The translations under genes were made by a program, and so were the position numbers. DNA of 64,000 nucleotides from the NCBI GenBank assembly GCA_946636615.1, contig CAMPBE010000002.1, forward strand, positions 1 to 64,000, written 5' to 3'. Below the pieces are notes generated by a model that saw nothing but the letters and a program-made list of their open reading frames with translations, was not told the DNA's origin and ran no database searches. This document shows, in pieces, positions 16,787-25,297 of this stretch. Each line of letters begins with the position of its first letter. Positions within the stretch are counted from its first letter, which is position 1. The DNA comes from an uncultured bacterium. GTDB lineage: Bacteria > Cyanobacteriota > Vampirovibrionia > Gastranaerophilales > Gastranaerophilaceae.

Positions 16787-17493
16787 TAACCCTCACCAAA
16801 AGGAGTCAGTTTATAACCGACATTTGTAACTGTGTGTAAGTATTTTGGATGTTTTGTATCAGGTTCAATCTTGTTTCTCAAACCGCCGACATGAACCCTT
16901 AGCATTCTGACATCTTCGTTGCTGTCATAACCCCAAACTTCATCAAGCAATGTCGCTAAAGTAACAGGATTGTTAAAATGCTGCATAATGCAATATAAAA
17001 TTTCAAATTCTGTAGGGGTTAATTTAACCTTTTTGTTAACAATAGTAGCTTCAAGAGTTTCCGGAAAAATCTCTATATCGCCTACTTGTAAAACTTCGTC
17101 AGACAAAACAGTCTTGTCTTCGATCTGATTACGTCTTAAAAGAACCCTTATTCTCAAAAGAACTTCCTGAATATCAAAAGGTTTTACAAGATAATCATCG
17201 GCTCCGCAGTCAAATCCTTCAGTTTTATCATCTATAGTTCCTTTTGCAGTAAGCATTAAAATTGGGATTGACAATTTCGCCCTGCGGATATTTTTACATA
17301 CATCAAAGCCGTTCATTTTAGGCATCATGACATCAAGCAAAATTAAGTCATAACTGTTATTCAGAGCCTTATTTAAACCTTCCATTCCGTCAGATGCAGT
17401 GTCGACAAAATAACCGCTTGCTTTTACGTCAAACTCCAAAAGTTCTCTGATTTCGTCATCATCATCTACAATTAAGATACGCTTTTCATTCAT
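16786..17493 (-). CDS. OmpR/PhoB-family response regulator
   Basis: 235 residues. The receiver domain has the acidic pair DDDDE (residues 10-14), phosphorylation site Asp54 in LILLDVMMPKMNG, and the conserved lysine in DDYLVKPFD. The C-terminal winged helix reads LTPTEFEILYCIMQHFNNPVT and VHVGGLRNKIEPD. It partners the sensor kinase immediately downstream (TAATG junction). The promoter is one of the cleanest in the window and predicts a leaderless mRNA. Target genes unknown. Confidence 0.95.
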   Translation of the reverse strand: MNEKRILIVDDDDEIRELLEFDVKASGYFVDTASDGMEGLNKALNNSYDLILLDVMMPKMNGFDVCKNIRRAKLSIPILMLTAKGTIDDKTEGFDCGADDYLVKPFDIQEVLLRIRVLLRRNQIEDKTVLSDEVLQVGDIEIFPETLEATIVNKKVKLTPTEFEILYCIMQHFNNPVTLATLLDEVWGYDSNEDVRMLRVHVGGLRNKIEPDTKHPKYLHTVTNVGYKLTPFGEG

Positions 17494-17499
17494 AAATTA

Positions 17500-17528
17500 A
17501 TTTTATAAAAATTTATATCTTTTATCAA
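17500..17528 (-). promoter_or_regulatory. Response-regulator promoter, leaderless type
   Basis: Minus strand: TTGATA (17528-17523), 17-bp spacer, TAAAAT (17505-17500), then exactly 6 nt to the ATG at 17493. No Shine-Dalgarno. Both hexamers and the spacing are near consensus. Confidence 0.65.
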
Positions 17529-17586
17529 TTGATTATAAAGAAATATTTATTTATGCTAAAATTGGTTTTAAAGAGGAGCTAAAACT

Positions 17587-18960
17587 ATGTCAACTTTAAT
17601 AATGATTTTACTTATAAGTATTTTAATTCTTGTACACGAAGCAGGACACTTTTTCTCTGCGAGATTGTTTAAAATAAAAGTTGACAAATTTGGTATCGGC
17701 TTGCCAATCGGTCCTACTTTATGGGAAAAAAAGGTCGGAGATATAACATTAATTATTCATGCTTTTCTTTTTGGGGGTTATGTTTCTTTCCCCGATGATG
17801 ACAAAGATTCTGATATACCGCAAGATTCTCAAGACAGATTGCTAAACCGTCCTATCTGGCAAAGAGCAATTGTTTTTTCAGCAGGCGTAACAGCAAATGT
17901 TATTTGCGCATTTGTTTTGGTTCTTTTAACGGCTTTCTTATGGCACAACATGCCGTCAGGGAAATTTGACACTTACGTAAAAGAAATAACTGCGGAAAAA
18001 GATGCAAGTGTTTGGCAATCAGGCTTACAAGTCGGTGATAAAATAGAAGAAGTAAATGGTTCTAAGATTGACACAAAATACGGCATATATTTATATGCAA
18101 TGTATAGCGCATCATTCGACGGAAAAACGAATAATGCATTAGTTGAAAGCAATTATGAAACCTTAAAAAAGAATAACCATGCTTTTGAGAAAGATGAAAT
18201 AATACCGGAAGGTTTGATAGTTAAACTACCTAAGGCTCAAACTGAAAATAAAGTTGTCTTAAATAAAAATATTTTAAATGCTATAGAATTATACAAAACA
18301 AACGAAGTTAAACTTTCTGAAAATCAAATAAAATTAAGGGATAAAATTAAAAACAAAAAATATATTGAATCGGATGGCACATTCTCTTTAATGGATGTTG
18401 CATATGCAATGTCTGATAATATTAAACCTATAGATATGAAAGTTCTTCGTGACGGAAAAGAAATACAACTCAAAACAATGACATCAAACAGTGACGGTCT
18501 TATTGGTATTGTTCCAAATCAAAAGGAAATACTTATTCCTATAACAGGCGTAAAATCAGCATTTTCTGCAAGTTGGACTTATCTTTATAACGAAACAAAA
18601 TCTATGTTAATTGTATTGGGACAACTGTTTACAGGAAAAATCCCATTGAAAAATATGCATGGAGTTGTGCTTATCACAAAAATGGGCGGAGACATAATTA
18701 GTCATGACGGCATTTTCTACGGAATACTTTTAACTGCTGTAATTTCTATGAATCTTGCAATTCTTAATATTTTGCCAATTCCGGCACTTGATGGCGGACA
18801 CTTATTATTCTTGATAATTGAAAAAATAATGGGTAAACCTGTTGATGAAGAAATTGCAAATAAAATAATGAATGTATTTTTCTTATTATTAATTTTATTG
18901 CTTATATTTGTATTGTTTAATGATATTTATGTACTTGTAAAACCTTTATTCGTAAAGTAG
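17587..18960 (+). CDS. rseP: RseP-type site-2 intramembrane metalloprotease
   Basis: 457 residues. The zinc motif HEAGH is at residues 17-21 in the first membrane helix (LILVHEAGHFFSARLF) and the third ligand is in LNILPIPALDGGH near residue 402. PDZ-like periplasmic material lies between (QSGLQVGDKIEEVNGSKI). A segment of ~100 lysine-rich residues (about 195-270) extends the PDZ region and is longer than in E. coli RseP. Family role: second cut of anti-sigma factors and clearance of signal peptides. No sigma/anti-sigma pair is nearby. GAGGAG precedes the ATG; gph follows 6 nt downstream. Confidence 0.93.
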   Translation: MSTLIMILLISILILVHEAGHFFSARLFKIKVDKFGIGLPIGPTLWEKKVGDITLIIHAFLFGGYVSFPDDDKDSDIPQDSQDRLLNRPIWQRAIVFSAGVTANVICAFVLVLLTAFLWHNMPSGKFDTYVKEITAEKDASVWQSGLQVGDKIEEVNGSKIDTKYGIYLYAMYSASFDGKTNNALVESNYETLKKNNHAFEKDEIIPEGLIVKLPKAQTENKVVLNKNILNAIELYKTNEVKLSENQIKLRDKIKNKKYIESDGTFSLMDVAYAMSDNIKPIDMKVLRDGKEIQLKTMTSNSDGLIGIVPNQKEILIPITGVKSAFSASWTYLYNETKSMLIVLGQLFTGKIPLKNMHGVVLITKMGGDIISHDGIFYGILLTAVISMNLAILNILPIPALDGGHLLFLIIEKIMGKPVDEEIANKIMNVFFLLLILLLIFVLFNDIYVLVKPLFVK

Positions 18961-18966
18961 GTCGTT

Positions 18967-19605
18967 ATGGTTCAGGCAGTTATTTTTGATATGGACGGAA
19001 CTATCTTAAATACACTTGAAGATTTGAAAGAGAGTGTTAATATCACGTTGTCAAATTTCGGATTTAAAACAAGAACTCTTGAGGAGGTAAGACAGTTTGT
19101 AGGCAACGGTGTAAAACTTTTGTTTCAACGAGCTTTGCCAGACAATACTGATAACGAAACTCTTGAAAAATGTATATTGTTTTTCAAAAAAACATATGCA
19201 GAAAATATGTACAATCACACAATTCCCTACGATGGTATCTTAAAGATACTGCAAGAAATTAAGGCTTTGGGGTTGAAAACTGCAGTAGTATCAAATAAAT
19301 TCGATTTGGCTGTTAAGGAATTAAGTAAAAAATATTTTGGAGATTTAATAGATATTTCTGTTGGACAATCTGATGATGTTCCGCAAAAACCCGCACCCAA
19401 CGGAACTTTTAAGGCAATGAAAGAATTAAATGTTCAAACAGCAATTTACGTCGGAGATTCTGATGTCGATGTTAAAACTGCAAAAAATGCAAATTTACAA
19501 TGCATTGGCGTAACATGGGGGTTTCGTGATAGAGAATATTTAAAAGGCGCAGATTATATTGTAGATTCTCCAAAAGAGTTAATGCAAATAATAAGGAGCA
19601 TGTAA
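18967..19605 (+). CDS. gph: HAD-family phosphatase, phosphoglycolate phosphatase-like
   Basis: 212 residues. HAD motif I is FDMDGTILNT (nucleophile Asp8, acid Asp10), motif II is VVSNK, and motifs III/IV are KPAP and YVGDSDVDVKTAKNANL. A helical cap of the Gph/PGMB type lies between motifs I and II. Substrate is probably 2-phosphoglycolate, but related enzymes act on pyrophosphate or sugar phosphates, so the exact substrate is inferred. It is sandwiched between rseP and the DtxR-like gene with gaps of 6 and 1 nt. Confidence 0.85.
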   Translation: MVQAVIFDMDGTILNTLEDLKESVNITLSNFGFKTRTLEEVRQFVGNGVKLLFQRALPDNTDNETLEKCILFFKKTYAENMYNHTIPYDGILKILQEIKALGLKTAVVSNKFDLAVKELSKKYFGDLIDISVGQSDDVPQKPAPNGTFKAMKELNVQTAIYVGDSDVDVKTAKNANLQCIGVTWGFRDREYLKGADYIVDSPKELMQIIRSM

Positions 19606-19606
19606 A

Positions 19607-20014
19607 ATGGAAAAGCTTTCTGTTAGTTTGGAAGATTATATTGAAGAAATTTATACACAAGTTTTGCGCAACGGTCAGGCTAAAGTTACTGCTATTGCAA
19701 ATACATTAGGAGTAAAAAAAGCTTCAGTAACAGGAGCACTCAACACATTGTCAGATAAAAAACTTATTAATTATTCACCTTATTCATCTATAACTTTAAC
19801 TCCTGATGGGGAAAAAATTGCAAAAAAAATATTACAAAAACACGAAAATCTATGCGAATTTTTTAAAGTTGTCCTAAATATTCCTGAAAAAGAAGCTATT
19901 GAAACAGCTTGTAAAATGGAACATATAGTATCAGAAAAGTTATTTAAAAATATGACTAAATTAACAAAATATGTTAAATCAGAAATAAAAGAACAAATAG
20001 ATAATTTATATTAA
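19607..20014 (+). CDS. DtxR/MntR-family metal-dependent repressor
   Basis: 135 residues. The winged helix-turn-helix is clear: SVSLEDYIEEIYTQV, then VTAIANTLGVKKASVTGALNTL, then ITLTPDGEKIAKKIL. The dimerisation/metal domain follows with the expected HENLCEFFKVVL and CKMEHIVSEKL, which contain His, Cys and Glu residues at the positions used to bind Fe or Mn. There is no SH3-like third domain, so it is closer to MntR size. AAGGAG is placed in the end of gph, 1 nt separates the genes. No metal transporter is adjacent, so its regulon is unknown. Confidence 0.9.
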   Translation: MEKLSVSLEDYIEEIYTQVLRNGQAKVTAIANTLGVKKASVTGALNTLSDKKLINYSPYSSITLTPDGEKIAKKILQKHENLCEFFKVVLNIPEKEAIETACKMEHIVSEKLFKNMTKLTKYVKSEIKEQIDNLY

Positions 20015-20035
20015 TTTTAATATGTTTAAATCTAC

Positions 20036-20064
20036 TTGTAAATTGATTTTTATCATGCAATAAT
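20036..20064 (+). promoter_or_regulatory. Predicted promoter of the radical SAM gene
   Basis: TTGTAA (20036-20041), 17-bp spacer, AATAAT (20059-20064) preceded by TG at the extended -10 position. A short leader with AAAGG leads to the ATG at 20086. Confidence 0.4.
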
Positions 20065-20085
20065 CTTGTTATCGAAAGGCTAGCC

Positions 20086-20709
20086 ATGGCAAACACTTTA
20101 GCATATTTATTGGATGGAAAAATTTATATCAATTTGACAAACAGATGCACAAATGACTGCATATTCTGCCTCAGAAATGATAAAGATGATGTTTGTGGTC
20201 AAACCCTATGGCTTGATGATGAAAATTCAACTGCTAAAGATGTTATTGAACAATTTGAAAAAATATATATAAACTCCCCATCAAAAGAAGTTATTTTCTG
20301 CGGATATGGTGAACCTATGCTGAAGTTTGATGTTTTGAAAGATGTTGCAAAATATATTAAAGAAAATTATCCCAATATAAAAATTCGAGTAAATACAAAC
20401 GGTCACGCAAATTTTGTTGAAAAAAGAAATGTTGTACCGGAATTAAAAGGGTTGGTTGATGAGTTTTCAGTAAGTTTAAACGGAGCAACAAAAGAGGAAT
20501 ATAATGAATATTCACAACCGAAATTTGATGAAGCATACGAAGAAATGAAAAAATTTATTAAAGCTTGTTCTGATGAAAATATTTCTGTTGTAGCTAGTGT
20601 TGTAGAAGGTTATAAAGGAAGACATTTAAACCTTGAAAAGTGTGAACAAATTGCAAAAGATTTGGGCGCAAAATTTAGAGTGAGAGAGTGGATTGTTAAT
20701 GGTTACTAA
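20086..20709 (+). CDS. TatD-linked radical SAM protein
   Basis: 207 residues. The radical SAM cluster motif is CTNDCIFC with Cys21, Cys25 and Cys28. The SAM-contacting GEP motif (CGYGEPMLKFD) follows near residue 72. Size and the INLTNRCTNDCIFCLR opening match the small TatD-associated radical SAM family, in which these proteins are encoded beside or fused to a TatD nuclease. No tatD gene is seen here. The substrate is unknown. A short leader with AAAGG precedes the start. Confidence 0.85.
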   Translation: MANTLAYLLDGKIYINLTNRCTNDCIFCLRNDKDDVCGQTLWLDDENSTAKDVIEQFEKIYINSPSKEVIFCGYGEPMLKFDVLKDVAKYIKENYPNIKIRVNTNGHANFVEKRNVVPELKGLVDEFSVSLNGATKEEYNEYSQPKFDEAYEEMKKFIKACSDENISVVASVVEGYKGRHLNLEKCEQIAKDLGAKFRVREWIVNGY

Positions 20710-20724
20710 TAAAAGGAGTAAATT

Positions 20725-21117
20725 ATGACAATACAAAAAATCTCAAATGAACCAAGTTTTACGGCAGGTAAATTAATCTATGTTGATTCTGCAGGAAAAA
20801 AACACAAACAAATACAAAAATTATTCTCTCCAATATTGGAAAAAGAGTTTAATGAAATTAGACAATTAATAAAAAATAAAAAATACAATTTGTATATTTC
20901 ACTTAATAAAAGAGATAATTCATTGTATGAATTTAATGCAAACTATAACTATAGCAACGTTAGAGACTTTGATTTGTATAAAAAAGCTATTACTGTAACA
21001 ACAAACAACCCTAATATGTTTAAAAGAGTTGCAACAATTGCAATGAACGATTTTGAACGAACAGAAATATATAAACACCCAAGTTTATACAGAAAAATTT
21101 TAAACTTTTTTAACTAA
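20725..21117 (+). CDS. Small hypothetical protein with N-terminal PSFTAG tag
   Basis: 130 residues, basic and lysine-rich. Opens MTIQKISNEPSFTAGKLIYVD, then a long helical stretch, a beta pair (NLYISLNKRDNSLYEFNANYNYS) and a C-terminal helix. No signal peptide or membrane helix. The P-S-F-x-x-G opening resembles the N-termini of the proteins at 40491, 52242 and 62450. AAAGGAG precedes the ATG; the gene follows the radical SAM gene by 15 nt. Function unknown. Confidence 0.65.
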   Translation: MTIQKISNEPSFTAGKLIYVDSAGKKHKQIQKLFSPILEKEFNEIRQLIKNKKYNLYISLNKRDNSLYEFNANYNYSNVRDFDLYKKAITVTTNNPNMFKRVATIAMNDFERTEIYKHPSLYRKILNFFN

Positions 21118-21187
21118 ATAATTAGTTAAAAGCTCAAGAATTTTTGATATATAATTATTACATAACATATAAAGAAAGGATAAAAAC

Positions 21188-23350
21188 ATGACAGCAAATT
21201 TAGACAAAATCATGAAACCAAAGTCAATTGCGGTTGTAGGTGCTTCTACAAAAGAACACACAATCGGTTCTGACATTATGAAAAGACTTCAAGAATACAA
21301 ATTTAAGGGAAATATTTATCCGATTAACCCCAAAGGCGGAATTATTGAAGGCCTTCAAGCTTACACTTCAGTTTTAGAAGTACCGGGTGAAATCGATTTA
21401 GCAATTATTGTTGTAAATGCTAAATTCGTTCTTGACACAATTGATCAATGCCACCAAAAAGGTATTAAAGGTCTTTGTATTATTACAGCAGGCTTTAAAG
21501 AAACAGGTAAAGAAGGTGCTGAAGCTGAAAAAGCACTTTTGGCTAAAGTTCAAGAATATGGTATGAGATGTGTTGGTCCTAACTGTTTGGGTGTTGTAAA
21601 CACATTACCTGAAGTTTCAATGGACGGATGTTTTGCAGAAAGCCTTCCTGAACGTGGACATATCGGTTTTGTTTCTCAATCAGGCGCTTTAGGCGGCGGT
21701 ATATTAAATATTTTGAAAGACTTAAACCTTGGTTTTGCACAATTTATTTCAATTGGTAATCAAGCTGATGTTAATGCAGAAACTGCATTGGAATATTGGG
21801 AAAACGAAGATGACGTTGAACAAATTCTATTATATATGGAATCAATTCAAAATCCTGCAAACTTTAGAAAATTAGCTTCAAGAATTTCTAAAAAGAAACC
21901 TATCTTAGCTCTTAAAGCAGGTAGATCTGCTGCAGGTGCTTCTGCTGCATCTTCTCACACCGGTTCACTAGCTGGTGCAGATAAAGCCGCTAACGCATTG
22001 TTGAATCAATCAGGCGTAATCAGAGAATACTCTTTGAAAAACTTGTTCTCAACAGCAAAAGTTTTTGCTAACTGCCCAATACCGAAAGGTGATAGAGTCG
22101 CAATTATCACTAACTCAGGTGGCCCAGGTATTATGGCAACAGATGCTGTTTGTGAATATGGTATGCAAATTGCAAAAATTACTGATGAAACAAAAGAAAA
22201 ACTTAGAAGTTTCTTACCTTCAGCAGCATCTGTTAAAAACCCAATCGATATGATTGCATCAGCTCCTATCGAACATTATAAGCAAACTTTAGAAACAGTT
22301 ATTGCTGATGAAAACGTTGATATGATAATTTGTATTTACTTACCGTTCTTAGGTTTAAAAGATATTGATGTTGCAAAAGCATTGATGGAAATTAAGGCTA
22401 AAAACCCTCAAAAACCTGTTATAGGCGTATTTATGACAAAATCAGAATTCTTCACAGCATTGTCTGATATGGATGTAAATATTCCGTTCTTTATGTACGC
22501 TGAAGAAGCTGCAGAAGGCTTACACAGATTGAATCAACAAAGATTGTGGATTGAAAGACCGGAAGGTAAAATCCCTGTATACGACGTTGACCACAAGAGA
22601 GCCGCAGAAATCATTGCTCAATCATTGAAAGAAGGAAGAGAACAATTAACAACTCGTGAATCTATTGATGTATTAGATGCATACGGAATCAGAGTTTGTA
22701 AATCAGGCTTTGCAAAATCTGAAGATGAAGCAGTATCAATTGCTGATTCAATCGGATATCCTGTTGTTATGAAAATGACATCAAAAACTACTTCTCACAA
22801 AACTGATGTTGGCGGTGTCAGAGTAAATATTCAATCAGCAGAACAATTGAGATCTGAATATCAAGACCTTATTTCTAAATTGGAAGCAAAAGGTTTGCTT
22901 GACGGTTTGGAAGGCGTAATCATTCAGGAAATGGTAAAAGGCAACAGAGAAATGGTTTGCGGTATCGCAACAGATCCTCAATACGGTCCGATGATGATGT
23001 TTGGTTTGGGCGGTGTATTTATTGAAGTTATGAAAGACGTAACTTTCCGAATTGCTCCTTTGACAGACATTGATGCTAAAGAAATGATTAAATCAGTAAA
23101 AGCATACAAATTGTTAGAAGGCGCAAGAGGTACAACTCCTGCTCAAATGGATCAAATTGAAGAAACATTGTTGAGATTATCTCAATTAGTTCACGACTTC
23201 AGCTTCATCGATGAATTAGATATTAACCCATTGTTGATTTCTGAAAAAACAGGTGAAGGCATTGCAGTTGACGGACGTATCAAAGTAAGAATGGAAGAAG
23301 CTAAACAAGCTATCGCTTGCGAATGCGGCTCTTGCTCTTGCTGTCACTAG
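21188..23350 (+). CDS. Acetate-CoA ligase (ADP-forming), fused alpha-beta type
   Basis: 720 residues. This enzyme makes ATP and acetate from acetyl-CoA, ADP and phosphate, a substrate-level phosphorylation route of anaerobes. The N-terminal CoA-binding fold opens KSIAVVGASTKEHTIGSDI. The succinyl-CoA-ligase-like part carries the phosphohistidine in AASSHTGSLAG (about residue 257). The C-terminal ATP-grasp domain (about 480-700) has YPVVMKMTSKTTSHKTDVGGV and DELDINPLL. The last residues are strikingly Cys-rich (ACECGSCSCCH), which I do not know from the family. AAAGGA precedes the ATG; a strong terminator follows. Acyl-CoA specificity (acetyl versus others) is not certain. Confidence 0.93.
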   Translation: MTANLDKIMKPKSIAVVGASTKEHTIGSDIMKRLQEYKFKGNIYPINPKGGIIEGLQAYTSVLEVPGEIDLAIIVVNAKFVLDTIDQCHQKGIKGLCIITAGFKETGKEGAEAEKALLAKVQEYGMRCVGPNCLGVVNTLPEVSMDGCFAESLPERGHIGFVSQSGALGGGILNILKDLNLGFAQFISIGNQADVNAETALEYWENEDDVEQILLYMESIQNPANFRKLASRISKKKPILALKAGRSAAGASAASSHTGSLAGADKAANALLNQSGVIREYSLKNLFSTAKVFANCPIPKGDRVAIITNSGGPGIMATDAVCEYGMQIAKITDETKEKLRSFLPSAASVKNPIDMIASAPIEHYKQTLETVIADENVDMIICIYLPFLGLKDIDVAKALMEIKAKNPQKPVIGVFMTKSEFFTALSDMDVNIPFFMYAEEAAEGLHRLNQQRLWIERPEGKIPVYDVDHKRAAEIIAQSLKEGREQLTTRESIDVLDAYGIRVCKSGFAKSEDEAVSIADSIGYPVVMKMTSKTTSHKTDVGGVRVNIQSAEQLRSEYQDLISKLEAKGLLDGLEGVIIQEMVKGNREMVCGIATDPQYGPMMMFGLGGVFIEVMKDVTFRIAPLTDIDAKEMIKSVKAYKLLEGARGTTPAQMDQIEETLLRLSQLVHDFSFIDELDINPLLISEKTGEGIAVDGRIKVRMEEAKQAIACECGSCSCCH

Positions 23351-23366
23351 GCAAAAAATTAACAAA

Positions 23367-23401
23367 TTAAAAAACCGACCTTTTTAAAGGTCGGTTTTTT
23401 A
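23367..23401 (+). terminator. Intrinsic terminator after the acetate-CoA ligase gene
   Basis: Stem AAAACCGACCTTT with AAAGGTCGGTTTT, two-base loop, T-rich tail. Confidence 0.9.
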
Positions 23402-23430
23402 TTGACCACTTTTGATTTTAATGATTTAAT
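23402..23430 (+). promoter_or_regulatory. spmA promoter, leaderless type
   Basis: TTGACC (23402-23407), exact 17-bp spacer, TTTAAT (23425-23430) with TG at the extended -10 position, then exactly 6 nt to the ATG at 23437. No Shine-Dalgarno. This is the best-formed example of the leaderless pattern. Confidence 0.65.
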
Positions 23431-23436
23431 ATTTTT

Positions 23437-24039
23437 ATGAATTACATTTTTTATTTTTTAATAGTAATTTCAATTGTTGTCGGGGCGATTAACGGAAAAC
23501 TTTCAGATGTAGTTAATGCAATACTATCAGGAGCTGAGTTATCCGTAAAGGTTGCATTTTCACTTATCGGAATTATGGCATTTTGGCTTGGAATGATGAA
23601 AATTGCAGAAAAATGCGGACTTGTATCTTTAATTGCCAAAATTATTAAACCAATTACCAAAAGATTATTTAACGAAATTCCTGAAGACTCTCCAGCCATC
23701 GGTAATATTGCGATGAATTTTTCGGCAAATGCTTTTGGGCTTTCTAATGCTGCAACCCCTATGGGTTTGAAAGCTATGGAAGAACTTCAAAATCATAATA
23801 TTGATAAATCATCTGCATCAAACGCTATGTGTATGTTGCTCGCTATGAATACTGCTGGATTTCAACTTATTCCTGCAACGGTTTTGGCTGTATTAATCGG
23901 AATAGGTTACAAAAACCCGACAGAAATAATTGCACCGACACTTTTGGTTACTACAATTGCATTTGTAAGTGCGATAGTTTTGGCAAAAATATTTGAAAAA
24001 TTCTGGGCACCGCAGAAAAAAGATGGGGGTGAACAGTAA
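23437..24039 (+). CDS. spmA: SpmA-like nucleoside-recognition (Gate) domain membrane protein
   Basis: 200 residues, several membrane helices. GNIAMNFSANAFGLSNAATPMGLKAMEELQ contains the conserved nucleoside-recognition-domain core. SpmA and SpmB are named for spore-core dehydration in Bacillus but occur together in many non-spore-formers, where they are thought to be transport-like proteins of unknown substrate. The stop and the next start overlap (TAATG), so spmB is translationally coupled. Confidence 0.88.
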   Translation: MNYIFYFLIVISIVVGAINGKLSDVVNAILSGAELSVKVAFSLIGIMAFWLGMMKIAEKCGLVSLIAKIIKPITKRLFNEIPEDSPAIGNIAMNFSANAFGLSNAATPMGLKAMEELQNHNIDKSSASNAMCMLLAMNTAGFQLIPATVLAVLIGIGYKNPTEIIAPTLLVTTIAFVSAIVLAKIFEKFWAPQKKDGGEQ

Positions 24040-24572
24040 TGTTTCATAATATAATGCAAATTATTTCTCTCTGGGCACTTCCTGCTATTCTTATTTTAAT
24101 CCTAACTATGGGATTGGCGAAGAAAGTTCCTTTGTATGAAACTTTTACTGATGGCGCAAAAGACGGTTTTAAGGTTGCTGTAAATATTATTCCATATTTA
24201 GTTGCAATAATAGTTGCAATTTCAATGTTTAGAGCTTCAGGAATAATTGACTTGGTAGGACAAGTATTTGCTCCGATTTTATCAAAATTCAATGTTCCTG
24301 CAGATACAATTCCAATTATGATAGTTCGCTCATTATCAGGCTCTGCGGCACTTGGAGTGTTTTCTGATATTGCGAACAACCTCGGACCTGACAGCTATGC
24401 AACAAAATTATCTGCAGTAATGGTAGGTTCAAGTGAAACAACTTTTTATGTTTTGGCAGTATATTTTGGAGCTGTTGGTATTTCCAAATTAAGATATGCA
24501 CTTTTAGTTGGTATTTTAGCTGATTTTATAGGGATTGTTGCAGCAATTTCGGTTTGCAATCTTGTGTTTTAG
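24039..24572 (+). CDS. spmB: SpmB-like nucleoside-recognition (Gate) domain membrane protein
   Basis: 177 residues with membrane helices and the second Gate-domain signature (PIMIVRSLSGSAALGVFSDI and SSETTFYVLAVYFGAVGI). It is the usual partner of SpmA and probably forms a complex with it in the inner membrane. GGGGGTGA in the end of spmA serves as ribosome-binding site. The last 47 nt overlap the 3' end of the convergent zinc-ribbon gene, a sizeable antisense overlap. Confidence 0.88.
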   Translation: MFHNIMQIISLWALPAILILILTMGLAKKVPLYETFTDGAKDGFKVAVNIIPYLVAIIVAISMFRASGIIDLVGQVFAPILSKFNVPADTIPIMIVRSLSGSAALGVFSDIANNLGPDSYATKLSAVMVGSSETTFYVLAVYFGAVGISKLRYALLVGILADFIGIVAAISVCNLVF

Positions 24573-24900
24573 AAACCCAGCTTTGCGTATAACTAATATT
24601 CCTGTTTTCAACAACTGCTTTTACTAGTACTGCATAATTTATATCAATAAAGTTAATTTTGTCAATTCTTTCTATAACAAATTCTTTAGTGCCACAGTTA
24701 TGACAAAAATGTTTTTCTGGTATAATTTCACCGTTTTTGATAATACCTTTGAGTTTAACGCCACAGCATGAACACCTCAACAAATACCACTGATTTTCAA
24801 TTAGTTCACCACAATCAGGACAATATGCAAAATCAACATCCGGTGCAACATTGTGATGAGAACAATTTTTATTCTTTTTAAAAAACTCCATTATAAACAT
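24526..24900 (-). CDS. Zinc-ribbon protein of unknown function
   Basis: 124 residues with three CxxC pairs: CPDC, CSCC and CHNC, plus an early CSHH, consistent with two zinc ribbons. The C-terminal half is a beta/alpha extension ending in a polar tail that is encoded inside the overlap with spmB. No Shine-Dalgarno is seen at the ATG (24900); TAATAA lies 6 nt upstream, so a leaderless start is possible, or the second Met (three codons in) may be used. It lies 41 nt downstream of the LuxR-type regulator on the same strand. Cytoplasmic; role unknown. Confidence 0.7.
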   Translation of the reverse strand: MFIMEFFKKNKNCSHHNVAPDVDFAYCPDCGELIENQWYLLRCSCCGVKLKGIIKNGEIIPEKHFCHNCGTKEFVIERIDKINFIDINYAVLVKAVVENRNISYTQSWVSKTQDCKPKLLQQSL

Positions 24901-24941
24901 ATTTTTTTATTAATAATGTTTTATAAAATGTCAATATTTTA

Positions 24942-25136
24942 TTAATTTAACAAATTATTTGTCAAAACAACATATACAGCTTCAGTTCTGTTAGACACAT
25001 TCAATTTATGCAAAATAGACGATATATGTGCCTTGACAGTATGATTTGTTACAAACATTTTCTCACTTATCTCATTATTGTTAAGACCTTTTATTAAATA
25101 TTTTAAAACTTCATATTCTTTTTCAGTAAAATTCAT
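24942..25136 (-). CDS. Stand-alone LuxR/GerE-type HTH regulator
   Basis: 64 residues from the ATG at 25136, which has GGAGGG 8 nt upstream. The whole protein is a GerE DNA-binding domain: FTEKEYEVLKYLIKGLNNNEI, then SEKMFVTNHTVKAHISSILHKLNVSNRTEAVYV in two parts, matching the four-helix fold. No receiver or ligand domain, as in GerE itself. Target genes unknown. Confidence 0.9.
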   Translation of the reverse strand: MNFTEKEYEVLKYLIKGLNNNEISEKMFVTNHTVKAHISSILHKLNVSNRTEAVYVVLTNNLLN

Positions 25137-25283
25137 TATAAAATCCCTCCGTTTTTTACAATTACAATTTAACATATTTGAAAAAAAGAATATTAATAAT
25201 AATGCTTGTTTTTAAATTTATAAAAATTTTATTTTATTATAATTTATAGCCTAAAAAGAGCATTAAAAAGCAAAGATAAATAT

Positions 25284-25289
25284 TATAAT
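25284..25289 (+). promoter_or_regulatory. -10 element of the TM1266-like gene
   Basis: TATAAT at 25284-25289, 8 nt before the ATG at 25298 with no Shine-Dalgarno; the leader would be 0-2 nt. Confidence 0.35.
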
Positions 25290-25297
25290 AGATAATT

